From assembly GCA_034769895.1 (NCBI GenBank), contig CM068371.1, forward strand, positions 404,099,969 to 404,163,968: 64,000 nt of DNA, in the 5' to 3' direction. This document shows, one piece after another, positions 35,209 to 47,497 of this stretch. Source of the DNA: Magicicada septendecula (taxonomy: Eukaryota > Arthropoda > Insecta > Hemiptera > Cicadidae). Both the position numbers and the translations under genes were made by a program. Numbering within the stretch: the stretch's first letter is position 1; each line of letters begins with the position of its first letter. The notes beneath the pieces are model-generated. The model did no database searches and was not told where the DNA came from. It saw nothing but the letters and a program-made list of their open reading frames with translations.

Positions 35209-36840
35209 GTGGGCGAAGCTCCGTTGTAACGTAGTATCTATTAGAAGAAATCGAAGGATTACGAATTTACACAAAAAATATTATTGTGTAGACTTATTGT
35301 TTGATACGCCTATAAACAATTTTAAATGTGGATTATCGGTTGGTTGCACTTTGTGCACTCAGGAGTGAATCGTGGTTCCCAATCAATGCCAAAAAAATAC
35401 TATGTAAAATATATCACTGAATCGTATAATTCAGTATTACTTTCGCATACTTACAGTAGTTACAAGTTTATAAGAAAAAAATCACAAAGAAATCCTTCTT
35501 AGAGGAAGTGAATTTTCACTGACATCCTTCTTTCCAGCGTTTACACAGCGGAGATATTGTACCAGCATCTTGTGATAATCTAACTTGAAATTACGTAATA
35601 TTTGTAGGTCAAGCTATTACAGTCTGCTTGTGCAGTTTCCACAAAAAATCTATGGCCGTGTTCCTTAGGTATGATGTATCAGGAGGATGTGTCGTGCTTC
35701 TCAAACAGAAGAACCTTCCGTTCTTTTGCGCCCATTTTTACATTGATACCTTGCAGCCAATCTTCGTTCTTTTGTCGAGATCCACGGCGTAGTTTGTAGG
35801 AAGCGTTGCAATTTTTTAAAACCGTAGCTTCGCAACTCTCTACAGTTTTTCAATTCCGTGACATTTACCCACAAAACCGTTACGCGTTGTTTACTCCGCT
35901 TCCCACCATAGAAATACCGTGGCGAAGCAATTAATTAAAAAAAAGGTCTGTTTCGTAGGCAGTGCATACGTCTTCGGAAGCAAAGCGAGGTGTTAGTTCC
36001 TTCAAACGAGTTTCTTTCCATTCTCGCACAGTATTAAAGTCTATACCACGTCATTACATACGCGGTAGGGTTCGCGCGCAGGTCGCTTTAATGAAATATG
36101 CAGACATGATACAAAATAATGATGTTTTAGCTGTTTCAATGATTAAGACATCGTTTTTCATATCATACTGAATTAAAGCGAGACGCTGATAAATTAAAAC
36201 CAATGTTTCCTACACGAACTTGACTTGAAAAAAATTAACATTTTATTCTCTGCTGTTCGATTCAGTAAACTTTACAGTACACACGTAAACAAAAATTAGC
36301 TGTAGAATCATAGTTTAATATGTAATAATGTAATATTGCAGTAACGTAATAAAATGAAATACAAATACCCTTCAACGAATTTTAATAGTCTTAGCTGCAT
36401 CTTCAGAAGACCAATTTGTACAACTTACTCCAATACTGGCGAGCGGAAAACAGGTCTTTGTACTTTTGTCATGATTGTTTTAAAATTGAACAATGAACCC
36501 GTATCTGCTCCGAACAGTAGTCCTTCTTCTCTATAGCACTAACCTGATACCACTAAGGTTTCCAAACTTGCACTAACATTAGTGATTTGGAAATTACATT
36601 ATATTCCTATGTATTAATGCATATATAAGAGACTAAGTACAAACATAATGGTTGCACTCAGAAATATAATCTGTTATTACCCATGTGAATTGGCACTGTT
36701 GAAGCTTTTCAGAAATAATAATGAGTATATAATGGAAATGGAACAAGAAAAATTATAACTTAATAAAAATTGATATTGTTTAACTGAATGAACAAAGCGA
36801 GTTCTCAGTTTTAACTCAACCGTTTGGAATTTGTCTGTGG
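35209..36840 (-). other. Miga intron, nothing recognised
   Basis: 1.6 kb. Scattered short ORFs, no familiar motif and no terminal repeats. An A run lies at 35935-35944. Confidence 0.5.
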
Positions 36841-39821
36841 CAGTGGCGTAGCTAGGCTTTTTGGCGCCCGGGGCAAGGAGTTCGTCGGCCGCCTCGCCTT
36901 CACAATTAGAAGGCGACAAAAGAGCAAAAATGAAGGCCCATCCAGTGAACAAAGTATGAAAGTGTGTAGATTTCTGTATGAAAGCAGAAATTACTTATTA
37001 TAATATTAGGCCTACCAGTATTCAATTTGTATACATTTATTAGTAACAAATGTAGATGATAAAAATGTAGTAATATAAAAATTTATAACATAAGAATGTT
37101 GTAATAAACATGGAAATTCCTTGTAGGTCTAAAGCGCATCGTCAAAACAATATCCTAAAGCAACATAAAGTTAAACAAAGAACTACATTAAAAGTAATAA
37201 AATAAATCACATACCATTACAGGTTAATGGTTCCGTCTTCTGTTAATAAACACTTAATAGTTATTTTTAATATTTAATAAATACTTAAAACGAGAAGTTT
37301 TAAAATGTAACTTTCCTGGTCTTAATTGCTGCAAAGACCATTATTAAATCACTATAATCTAAAGACGAAGTAATGTCATTTTCAATTGAAAGTACCGATA
37401 GATTTGATACCCTGTCTTGAGATATTGTTGATTGTAGGTACATTTAATCAATTTAAGTTTACTAAACAATCTTTCACAAGAAGACACAGACACTGGTAAA
37501 GTAAGACAAATTTTTAAAGCTGTTCCTAGCGTTTTGTAGGCTTCTAATGCCATTGAAGTAATGTATTGTAGCAGTCTCTGAGGTGTAAAGTCCATTTTTG
37601 CCCTTTTTAATACACGAATGATGTCTTTCCAGTCACTGAACAATTCTTCACTGTTTGGATACAGTTTTGCAAGGATTGTGCACTTAATATTGATTTGGGA
37701 AAGCTGTTCCTTAAAATGTACGTCTCTATCATTTACGTACACCTCAAATTTACAGAGGAACCCAAACCGTTTTTCTATCTCTTTTGTGTTAGAGAAACAG
37801 CTTAAAATTTCAACTGACATATTGTCCAAAATTTCTATTAGAGAACGTCACATTTCTTGCCGAACGATTATTGCAGAATCGCCCTGGCATCGAGCGCTTC
37901 TTTTGTATCCTTTTTGTGATACTGACACCCCATTCATTCATTATTACCTACTCTGCCTTACTAATGACAGTGTCACACAGATCATTCCTCCACACTTTTA
38001 ATTTGTCCGTTAGCATCTCCAGAAGTGGCACTGCTTGAATAAAGCTTATTCCTTTGGTCTGCACGATTTTCTGGATTTTGTCCGTAGAAGAAAGAATATC
38101 TGTCCCAAAAAGATCAAGGTCACAAAATTAAAGTTCTCTATCGAATTAATTATTAATGTTGCATCTTCCCTCGTGTCAATTGTTTCAGTTTGTTATTACA
38201 ATGTCCTTTTAGAGTCACTGCCTGAACATTTACATGAGCTGAATTCCAACCAAGTTGAGTGAATGGTTGTCATAGGGAACAAACACAGCTAGTGGATTCA
38301 AATCTAATATTCTCTTCATGAATGGATTCCAGCCATTGTTGCTTGATTGTCATACGACTGACTTCTGCAATCGCTAAGATCCAATCCATCTCTCTCAACT
38401 TTACTAATAGCTTCTGTGACCACCTCCGCTGTTTTCACTTCTAAAGAAATAAAATCTATAAAAGCTTCCTTGATTTCAACAAAATTGCGTTTAATTTCAA
38501 TAAATCTTATAATCTGAGACATTTGTTCTACTTGCGCAGCATCTACTGTTGTGTCAAATATAATACTAAAGTACTTCACCTTCTTACTTATGCAGTAACA
38601 ATATATTTGAGTATTCTTTCTCCTAACAGGCTTATTATTTCATTTTGAATAGTTGGGGAAACTTAAGATATGCACCCTGATTAACGAGAGACTGAATCCA
38701 AATGAGATCTCATGACAGGGTCATACTTAGCCAAGTGTTTTAACAAAGCCAGAAAGTTTCCAGCATTTGGATCGTTAGTAATTGACTCTCGATGTCCTTA
38801 CAGTGCCAGATTTTGTTGTGCAAGAGTTTGTACTGTGGCAATGACCCGTTCGAGGATTTCTTTCCATGTCTTAGCTGCCTTACTCATTTGTTCCTGAAGT
38901 AGATAATCAATAAGTCCCCCTTTGTTTAAAAAACGTTCCACTTCCTTCTATTCAAAAAAACGCAGAGCGATGAGCAAGACTATTTTCATGATCCTGAATA
39001 CGGGGATTTAACTTTCACCACGACGAAAACCTATTTTCACTATTGAAGTGACTTCTTTGATAAGTTTTTTGTGGAAATAAAGTGCAACAAAAGCAAAATA
39101 GAGATTTTTTAGTTGGAGAAGAACACATCCAAGTGCGATTTACCTTTTCGCCATTTTGGAAGGTTTCATCAAACCAGTACTTGTTTAAGGATCGTCCAGC
39201 TTCATCTTCAGTAAAATGGCTGTCCTTCTTCTGCAACTGACATGTTCCTCTATTCACCATTTTATCTCGGAAGGATTGAGATATCTTGCTTGTCCAAGCT
39301 CCCATATCTTGTAGAGCAGCACCGGGAACACGGTCTACATTGTTGGTAGTAATGTTCTGTCCTTCATCGACTGTAATTTCAAGACTGCACGATGCAACAT
39401 CATCCATGGTACTAGAACCAAGTGAATCTTGTAACTGTACTTTGACACTTTCACAGTTTGAAGTATTCACATCGTTGGCTTTACTGTATTTATCAATAGC
39501 CTCGTCACTAACAACATCCTTTTTATGATCGCAAGTTGATTCCTTGTTAATTGTAATATTTTAACTCTCAGGGTTATCTATACAAAGCTAATACAGTATA
39601 AATTATCAGTTCTCATTTCCAGCACAACTCACTACAAAGTCACAAAAGTTATTAAATATGTTATGCTTCTTTTATAAAAGGAATAGTCATATCAAAGAAA
39701 CAAGTTGTTTGTAGTTTTAAAAACTGAAAACAATTTTTTCCAAGTTTATGCTCACTTTGCCGCCCTCCTGGATATGCCGCCTGGGGCGGCTGCCCCCTTG
39801 GCCCCCCTAGCTACGCCTCTG
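36841..39821 (-). mobile_element. hAT transposon B
   Basis: Inverted ends CAGTGGCGTAGCTAGG and CCTAGCTACGCCTCTG. Flanks gtctgtgg and tgtctgac are only partly alike, so the target duplication has worn. The transposase runs on the minus strand. Confidence 0.85.
37359..39470 (-). pseudogene. hAT transposase of element B, broken
   Basis: Three pieces in family order. 39470-39015: N-terminal part with SLNKYWFDETFQNGEKVNRTW and a TTF finger (LFCFCCTLFP). 38579-38316: catalytic part YFSIIFDTTVDAAQVEQMSQ and DGLDLSDCRSQSYDNQATMAG, typical of DUF4371 transposases. 37829-37359: C-terminal dimerisation domain with CLTLPVSVSSCERLFSKLKLIK. Stops and frameshifts separate them. It is clearer than element A and so perhaps younger. 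Confidence 0.85.
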
Positions 39822-40705
39822 TGTCTGACTATTTGTGGTATCTCATGACAGCTTTTGAAGCAGTAACTGGTTTTCGTAAAACTTGGTATCCCTATCCGTA
39901 CATATAGCTTTCAGAACCTCATTATTTTTAAGATTCCTCCCCCCAAATAGGGCGGCAGGGGTAAAAAATGTGAGGAGCAAGATTTTGAAAAAATTGCAAC
40001 ATGCCCATGTGGGGGTACCAAATTAATCATAATTTTAACCACAATCTGAATATAGTGTTCAGTTTTGAAAATTTCAAAATTTTGGGGGACCAAGGGCCAA
40101 AGGTGTGATAAAATTTTCAAAAAATCCAAATGGGACATCAAACTATAAATAATTTTAACCACAGACTTTGCAATGCATTGCATTATGTGTGCAGGGTGTC
40201 TTTGCACCTGTGGCAGGATTGTAGCAATTGGGTTGAGTCCAGCGGCTGCCAGGAGATAAACTTAGTACTGGGTTCAGTCGACAGGTGGCCAAAAAAGTGG
40301 AAAGGAAACTGCCAACACTAGATGGGGAGGGAGAAAGAAGACTTGTAGCTGCTGCTGGAACCGATTCAGGCAACAGATGTTGCCTGTCTCAAGCTCAGCA
40401 AGCAGACGTGAGGCAGAGAGCCTCTGTGCTGATGACCAGCATAAGCAGCTGACACAGCGTGCTAGGAGACAGTTGAGGATGGAAAGAAGGACAGTTTTCA
40501 AAGGCGAACTCTAGGGCTGTGGACTGAAGTTACTGTGAGGGTGGCTTTATGGCGGATCATCAAGAATCGCCTGAAGGCGTCTGACCTGAAATGGTGGTGG
40601 AGGTTCTGTGGTGTTGATGGTTCACAGATATGGGAAGGATGAGGTCACAGCTACAGGAAAGAGAGTTACACCTAAAGGCCAGACAAAAGCAGACACGGTA
40701 GGAAC
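39822..40705. other. Intron segment with two related A/T-G blocks
   Basis: Around 40000-40150 a block ending ataattttaaccacaa/g appears twice, about 130 bases apart, next to runs of G. Bases 40190-40600 are GC-richer. I could not assign them to a family. Confidence 0.3.
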
Positions 40706-41060
40706 TCAAAGACCTCTTTGGATTACATCATTTCTAACAAACCAAGAAGATCCCAACAAGAAAGGGAGGGTTTTCACTTGGAACTGTCCCAGCCTACATC
40801 TGTTGGTGGTTGACAGAAGTGACCACCATGCGGGAGCTCCATAGGTCAGTATAGACTTGAGAAACCGAAGGTAGATCGTGACTTTTGTGCGCATGACCAG
40901 GCGGCTGTGACATGACAAGCCTAATGTCTAGATACTTCACTGTCTCTTTCCAGCTGATGGATCTCCTTTCTAGGGATAGAGGCTGGCATTGGGAAATGGA
41001 CTTATGCGTGAAACAGATTGCCTCATATTTCTCCATGTTGATGCTAATTTTAGGACACAT
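40706..41060 (-). pseudogene. Jockey-like LINE reverse transcriptase fragment
   Basis: Two minus-strand pieces: INMEKYEAICFTHKS...SISWKETVKYLDIRLV (41060-40794) and VTIYLRFLKSILTYGAPAWWS (40918-40706). The order K-EAI-FT, W-VKYLG-like, Y-ILTYGAP-W is the thumb and connection region of Jockey-clade RTs. A frameshift separates them. Confidence 0.65.
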
Positions 41061-42176
41061 AGAGTGCTAGAGTGCTTTTAACATTTTGAAAAAATTATAA
41101 AACTTTATGGCAAACATCAGAATAAAGGAAATGACTATAACCCAAATCCAAATGCAGTTGCTTTGAATTTGTTTGTTTGTTTTTAGATGCCCCATGAGCT
41201 AAACATGGAAATCAAAAGTTTACAAAATTTGTAAAAGTCTGAGCAAGTTCTGCAGCTCTGGGAGTTTACTAGTTAAAAATGACTTAAACTTATTGCTGTT
41301 ACCTGATATTACAAGGGGTGAGAAGCCCTTTACACCACAGTTCTAATGACACTAAACTATCATGAATCATATAAGTTTTATTGAAAATCCCAAACATATT
41401 GTCATATGTTTATTGCAAGTTTAAATATGATCCTATATTTTTGTAGAGAAAGGTTTATTACGCTTTAGACCTGAATTATGTGAACATTTTTGTTCTACTT
41501 ATTGAGGTCTGCAAAAGTTTTCATTACAATAAGTATATATTTAAAAATTACTGTACGCATCTGTATGTAACATGTTTTCATTTTTTAATTAAATTTTACA
41601 GACACTAAACTAGGTCAGGAATTCAAAGACAAAGAATTGCATTATGTGCTGCAATGTGACTTTGTACTGTCATAAGTAGCAGCAAATTCCTTAGATGCTA
41701 GTGAATAATTTATGCGACTTACTTGTTAATACAACAGACAATATATGATATGTGCAAAGCCTAACAACTACTGTAGTTACATTTAAATTGTATTGGCTGG
41801 TGTGAATTAAACAAGAGTGTAAAACAATATTAGTCACTAGACTGACTTGTGTTGCACAATCCATGCATTCAGACTTGGAGAAAAATGCAAGCTTTTTATA
41901 TACATACATAATATATAGATATACAATTTTTTTTATAAAATAGGCTGCATCCTTGTTGCAGCTCACCATAAATGATAAAGCAGTTGGACATGTGTATTAC
42001 TACAAAAAATTACTATAGACTTAAGGTTATACACGGCTCAACACACAAGACACAGCTCTGGACACAGGAAATCCATGTGTTTCAGAATATCTTCCAATCA
42101 TATGTCATTAATATTAAACAAGAAATTACAAAAAATTTCTAGGAATGATATTTTAGGTTTTATTAGTTTTCAATTA
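41061..42176. other. Intron segment, nothing recognised
   Basis: 1.1 kb, AT-rich, no credible ORF, repeat or terminal structure. Confidence 0.5.
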
Positions 42177-42772
42177 CACTAAAAACTCGTTTATCCGAAA
42201 ATCCGGTTTATCCAAAACAATTTTAGTCAATTTTAAAAATACACAAAAGCATTTTCCTGTCACTATAATACTATAATCTATATTTAATAGTATAGACAAG
42301 CGATTCCATGTGATATAAAGTAGAAAGTCAATAATCAGAACTAATTGTGATAAGAGGTACTCCGAATTATCGATTTGTTCGGATTTTCGAACATAAAGTA
42401 TTATGTTCATATATTGTAAATATACAGTACTGTATATTGTTAAAGTCCCCTGCAGAACTTCTAACAATGAAACGACTTCAAGATCGGGCAGCCAGAAAAT
42501 GAGCTTCAAAGCTTAGGCAAAAAACTATGATTGATTACTGTATGAACAAGCAATAGAACTGTTCCAGTACTGTAGACACTATAATTTACAGTGGAGTGCT
42601 GTTTTATAGTTTATTGTGTCATATTCACTGTAACTTTTAAATTATTATTATTAAATAAAGTTACGTACTTACATATGTATTATTATTTAAACAGAAGTTT
42701 TGGATTATCCAAAATTTCGTTTATCCGAAACGGGCATGGTCCCATCAAATTCGGATGAACGAGTTTTTAGTG
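42177..42772. mobile_element. pogo/Tigger-like MITE, copy 2, with transposase-like remnant
   Basis: Ends CACTAAAAACTCGTTTATCC and GGATGAACGAGTTTTTAGTG, TA on both sides. Against copy 1 it has extra sequence at about 42442-42590. On the plus strand this reads TMKRLQDRAARK-stop-ASKLRQKTMIDY, like the basic C-terminal end of pogo transposases (inference). Confidence 0.82.
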
Positions 42773-43129
42773 TATTAACAAGTTATTGGCTAGCTGTAAC
42801 CATCATGTATATGTTTCTGAAATCAGGAAACACCACCAGTTTAGTTTCTGTATCAATGTGCTGCCCCGTATGGATGTTTTTTAATTTCAATCAAATTGCT
42901 GAAGACCAGTAACCATAATTCACGTCTGATGACCAAAAGCAGTCAACAGTTCTATAAGTTTGGATGAGTATGATTCAGAAACCTTATTTTTTCTTTCCTT
43001 TTTTCTATGTTTATACAAAGTGTACAAACACTAAAAAGTGTATAGAGAAGCACTGAAAGATATACTGGGCATAATATAGGCAGACATAAAATTATGATCA
43101 GGACAAAAGGCTGCAAATAATGTGTCTCC

Positions 43130-43300
43130 AAGACTGCTGAACTGGAAGATAAGAGTTGCCAAGAGACGACGAAAAAATGCAAGGATGATCTGGATAAATA
43201 CTATCTGCAAAGGTTTAACATTACAGAATGCCTAAGAAGTATCAGTCAGCAATGGGCAGACTGATAATAATAGATGGATGATGATGATGATGATAAATCT
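43130..43300 (+). mobile_element. Probable LINE 3' tail ending in (GAT)n
   Basis: It reads VAKRRRKNARMIWINTICKGLTLQNA, like the R-RGRPR-W-D-I end of LINE ORF2 proteins, then a short spacer and a GATGATGATGAT repeat. Confidence 0.4.
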
Positions 43301-44059
43301 TTTTTATAACAAAATACTCACTGTTGTAAGCTGGTAAATATAACAGTTCACAATGTAAGACTGCATGAATGAGTTGACAGCAGTAGCACAACTTCTACAT
43401 TGTTTATATTAAATATTATTTATACCATTATGATTGTGTTAATTAATCATGTTAGGTAGATCTAACACAGTGTATCCTTGTTACATTTTCACTGTTAACA
43501 AGACGATTCACTGCTAGTGCACTTCAGTTGTTTAGGTATTTTTCACTCTGCTTCTTAGTTTTGTTTACCATAGTATCGACCTACACTTCTTCATGGTTCT
43601 GGTGTTATTGATGTACAAGGGTGCACTCATTATGGTGCGCAAAGTTTTTTCATTGAATCCTTAATCCAGTATTTCAGTTATGGTTGATAACAAAAGACAA
43701 ACATGTTTACAATAGTACTAATTACTTTCTACATCTTCTTCATTTTATGAGCATTAAACTTTATTATGTTATTTTTCACCCATTTCTTCAGTCTTCAAGC
43801 ATTACTCTTTTCTCTCATGGCCCATAATTGCCATGTGAACTGTAGACAGATTTAATACTTCTGGACAGTTAAAATATAATGAAGCTAAAAACTGCTTACG
43901 TTATATGACACTTTCAGTAATATCATACAAAATGAACAGTTAACGATATTGGTGTGATTACTGAAAAGTTACAATTCTTAGTGAGTATCAAGTAGAATCC
44001 TGACCAAACAGTTCTATTAGTTACAATATACATATAATAAGACAGATTCTGAAAAAGGT

Positions 44060-45130
44060 TATGAAAATTCGCATCCATAGCTTGTTTAGTGACTTTAAAC
44101 AGGCCTTCAGTACTGTGAATAGACAAACGTTTTCTTCAGAGCCTAAGATTATTAAGTATCCCTATTAAGCAAGTTAAGCTAGTATAAGTAATGTTGCATG
44201 ATTCTAAAGAAGTAGTGACCATTCAGAGAATAGGACTGGTAACTTTGAAACTGGCAGTGGTGCAAGGACAGGTGACGCGTTGTCAGGACTCCTTTTCGAT
44301 CTCATACTTCATGCAGCTACTTCCAAGGTGAATGCTCATGTAAATTTAATTTTTGAAAGCAGACAAATTGGCTCATATGCTGATGATATAGTTATACTGG
44401 GCCATAAAACAAATGCAGTAAGGGAAACATTTATAGAACTGGAAGAACAGATAAAGAAAGCTAGGCTGACAATAAACCATGATAAAACAAAGTAATGTGT
44501 ATCTCAAGAACAAGACATAATGAAAGAAATCCACTGGATACTGGAAGTTACAGCTTTGACCAAGTACCAGGCAAGAATTTCACTTACTGGGATCACTGCT
44601 AAATAATGACAAAACCTCAACAGTAATGAAATCGAATCAAGGATAGCAAAAGCAAACAGAACACACTTTGCAAACAAGAAACTATTATGGTCCGGGATCT
44701 GAAGTCACAATTCTATAGTAAGAATCTATAAAACCCTCATACATAGTAGTGATTTATGGCTGTGAGGTATAGGCCATGGGGAACAAAGATGAAGCAGATC
44801 TTAAGTGGTTATGAGATTTTTGGGAGAGTAGTTAACAAGATTGCATATGGTGAAAACACCACTAATGTTAGATGCATTAATAAAGAGTGATAATATAGTA
44901 AAGTTTATTAAGTCACAGATAATTTGGTGGCTAGAATATGTTTATAGAATAGAGAAGACTAGAAATATGAGAGCTATCACAGAACGGAAGCCCTCAGAGT
45001 CCAGGCCCAAAGGAAGATTAAGAAAATGGTAGGTGGAGTATGTCGAGGAGGGCCTAAAGATCATGGAAGAGCATTGAAATGACATAGGATTGTTGAGGAG
45101 GCCAAATCTAATAGAAGGCTAACTGAAAAC
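44060..45130 (+). pseudogene. LINE reverse transcriptase remnant with YADD box
   Basis: From about 44085 the frames give FSDFKQAFSTVNRQT, a DALSGLLFDLILHAATSKV block and IGSYADDIVILGHKTNAVRE (44280-44495), the catalytic palm of a non-LTR RT. Later pieces include a KYLG-like step near 44570, a worn YG-E-W block near 44755, and KFIKSQIIWWLEYVYRIEKTR ending SRPKGRLRKWW (44841-45050), the usual ORF2 end. Many stops. RNase H and endonuclease are not seen. Confidence 0.75.
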
Positions 45131-45439
45131 ATAAGGTTCTTCCTTATTGTAATGCTACTATTGAGGCATTTTCATAGTATATTCCCAATTGTTAACTGTC
45201 AGCAGGTGTTCTATAACAGCTGATAATTGGACATTTTACTGGTTTCATACGCAGAATCAGAATCACGAGCTTTTAAGAAAACTAAAAAATGAAGCAATAA
45301 AATTGGGATATTAAAGAAAAATCAAGGGTTGAGTGAAAGTGGTAGGATAAGAAATAAAACTCTTAGGAAGAGACTGAAAAGCTGCAGCAGAATTAATAGT
45401 GGAAGAAGAGGATGGAGGAGAAAAGAGTTATAAGAAGCA

Positions 45440-47152
45440 GTGGCGAGGCGTGAGTTTTTAGAATGTGTACGTGGTTATACCTATCTCAGCCATCAACAAA
45501 TAAAAACTCCTTCTCTCTCTCCGTGTGATAATCAAACCCGGTCACTAAAATTTCAAAAACAGATTAACAAATTTATAAATAACACAAAACATATAATCAA
45601 ACCAGAAAGCACCAAATACCTTAAACAAATAAAACCTAACCCCCCTATACTTAATGCATTACCAAAAATACACAAACCTAACATTCCCATCAGACCATTA
45701 ATAAACAACACACAAGCTCCCTCCCACAAAATCGCCAAACACCTAGACAAAATAATCAGAGAAAACATTAATCTCAGTAACAACACATCTATCAAAAACA
45801 ACATTGACCTAGTCAAGAAAACTGAACACATCCACATCCCACACAACTCAACACTAGCATCTTTTGATATAACCAATTTATACACCAATGTCCCAATTCA
45901 AGAAACCATACAAACACTAGAACAATTACTCAGACAAAACAACACACCTGAAACACACATACAAGAGATCATCACACTTACCAAAATAATAACTGAGCAA
46001 AATTACTTTACATACAATAACAAGATATACACACAAACAGACGGTCTCCCGATGAGACCCCCCATATCAGGAATACTGGCAGAAATATATATACACAACA
46101 TAGAAAAGAACCACATAATAAACAACAACAAATACACCAACAAAATCACTTACTGGCACAGGTATGTAGATGACATATTACTTTTATTCAAAGGCAACAC
46201 AAGACAAGTTGAAAACTTCCACAAATACATAAACACAATACACCACAAACTAAAATTTACACTAGAAATTGAACAAAACAATAGTATAAATTTTCTAGAC
46301 CTAACAATTAACAAAACTAATTGTTACAAAATATACAGGAAACCTACCACAACCGACATGGTCATACACAACACATCAAACCACCCAACACAACATAAAC
46401 ATGCGGCCTTCAACCATATGCTCCACAGACTAACTAAAATACCCTTAAGTAAACAAGATTATACTGACGAACTCAACACAATCAAATACATAGCAAAGAA
46501 AAACGGATACAACCCCAATTTAATAAACATACTACACAAATGCATCAAAAACAAAAACAACAAAACACAAAATACCATCAACACACAACACAATAAATAC
46601 ATCACACTCACATACCATAACTCCAACACGCACAAACTTGCCAACACATTCAGAAAACACAAGTACAAAATAGCATACAGAACTAACAATACCATCAAAA
46701 AACACATCAACGATACAAACACGGACATAGACAAATACAATAGAACAGGTGTTTACAAATTAAATTGTAATAACTGCAATAGTTTCTACATTGGCCAGAC
46801 GGGAAGATCTTTTTCATCCCGTTACTCTGAACACTTAAAAGCCTTATCTAACAACAATATACATTCTGCGTTTGCCACACACATACACACACTTAACCAT
46901 AGCTACACCAACATAGATACTAATCTTGAAATATTACACTACTTACCCAAAGGTCGAAAACTCAACACAGCTGAACAATATGAAATATACAAACACCACA
47001 CAACACAACCAAACAACATACTTAACGACCAATTACAATATAAATCACATACACTTTTTGACACAATTATACAAAAAACAAACAATAATTTGGATCCCCG
47101 CGCAAATCCCCTTCCTCTACACACCACCCCCACTATACCTTCCAAGCAATAA
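45440..47152 (+). CDS. Penelope-like reverse transcriptase with GIY-YIG nuclease, open, 5'-truncated
   Basis: A 570-codon uninterrupted frame. RT motifs in order: LNALPKIHKPNIPIRPLIN, LASFDITNLYTNVPI, DGLPMRPPISGILAEIYI, the catalytic HRYVDDILLLF near residue 245 and INFLDLTINK. The C-terminus has GVYKLNCNNCNSFYIGQTGRS near residue 436 and RYSEHLKAL, the GIY-YIG nuclease that cuts target DNA in this class. The first dozen or so codons (from the GTG at 45440) are read through the hAT terminal repeat, so the true N-terminus is missing. Codon use is strongly A/C-rich. In a setting of wrecks, an open frame points to a recent insertion. Confidence 0.88.
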   Translation: MARREFLECVRGYTYLSHQQIKTPSLSPCDNQTRSLKFQKQINKFINNTKHIIKPESTKYLKQIKPNPPILNALPKIHKPNIPIRPLINNTQAPSHKIAKHLDKIIRENINLSNNTSIKNNIDLVKKTEHIHIPHNSTLASFDITNLYTNVPIQETIQTLEQLLRQNNTPETHIQEIITLTKIITEQNYFTYNNKIYTQTDGLPMRPPISGILAEIYIHNIEKNHIINNNKYTNKITYWHRYVDDILLLFKGNTRQVENFHKYINTIHHKLKFTLEIEQNNSINFLDLTINKTNCYKIYRKPTTTDMVIHNTSNHPTQHKHAAFNHMLHRLTKIPLSKQDYTDELNTIKYIAKKNGYNPNLINILHKCIKNKNNKTQNTINTQHNKYITLTYHNSNTHKLANTFRKHKYKIAYRTNNTIKKHINDTNTDIDKYNRTGVYKLNCNNCNSFYIGQTGRSFSSRYSEHLKALSNNNIHSAFATHIHTLNHSYTNIDTNLEILHYLPKGRKLNTAEQYEIYKHHTTQPNNILNDQLQYKSHTLFDTIIQKTNNNLDPRANPLPLHTTPTIPSKQ

Positions 47153-47177
47153 CCGTTACAAAGTCTGGCAGTCTGTT

Positions 47178-47232
47178 TCTAAGCTGACGAAGGCGAACAC
47201 GACGCCGAAACGCGTTCTACGGAAAAAGACAA
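47178..47232 (+). ncRNA. Hammerhead-ribozyme-like motif after the Penelope ORF
   Basis: CTGACGA (47184-47190), stem GGCG/CGCC (47192-47195 with 47203-47206) and GAAA (47207-47210) reproduce the conserved hammerhead core in order. Penelope-like elements are known to carry hammerheads. CCGT upstream and ACGG downstream could extend stem III, but I cannot fold a good stem I. Confidence 0.5.
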
Positions 47233-47497
47233 GTAAGTTCACAAGAGAAAGTTTCATTATTACATGAAGTGTAGTGCTGTGAAAAAAGATGATGAACAAA
47301 CAAGACAACTATAATTTATAATATTTTGTATCTGCTGTTTAATATGTCATACGTAAACAATACAGATTCACAATGTTAATTAAAATCGTCCACAACGACA
47401 CTAATTCATTCATTGTAACGGCTCACAATAATTTATTATTCACATTATCGTTAATTATTATGCGTTAGTTGTAGGAGTTATTTTTTAAACGTTAGTT

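Noticed and set aside
40155..40501. Overlapping ORFs on both strands in a GC-richer block
   Set aside because: Several frames are open for lack of stops in GC-rich DNA, and none shows a domain.
45553..47145. Minus-strand ORFs across the Penelope gene
   Set aside because: They are shadows of the A/C-rich plus-strand RT and read as low-complexity hydrophobic peptides.
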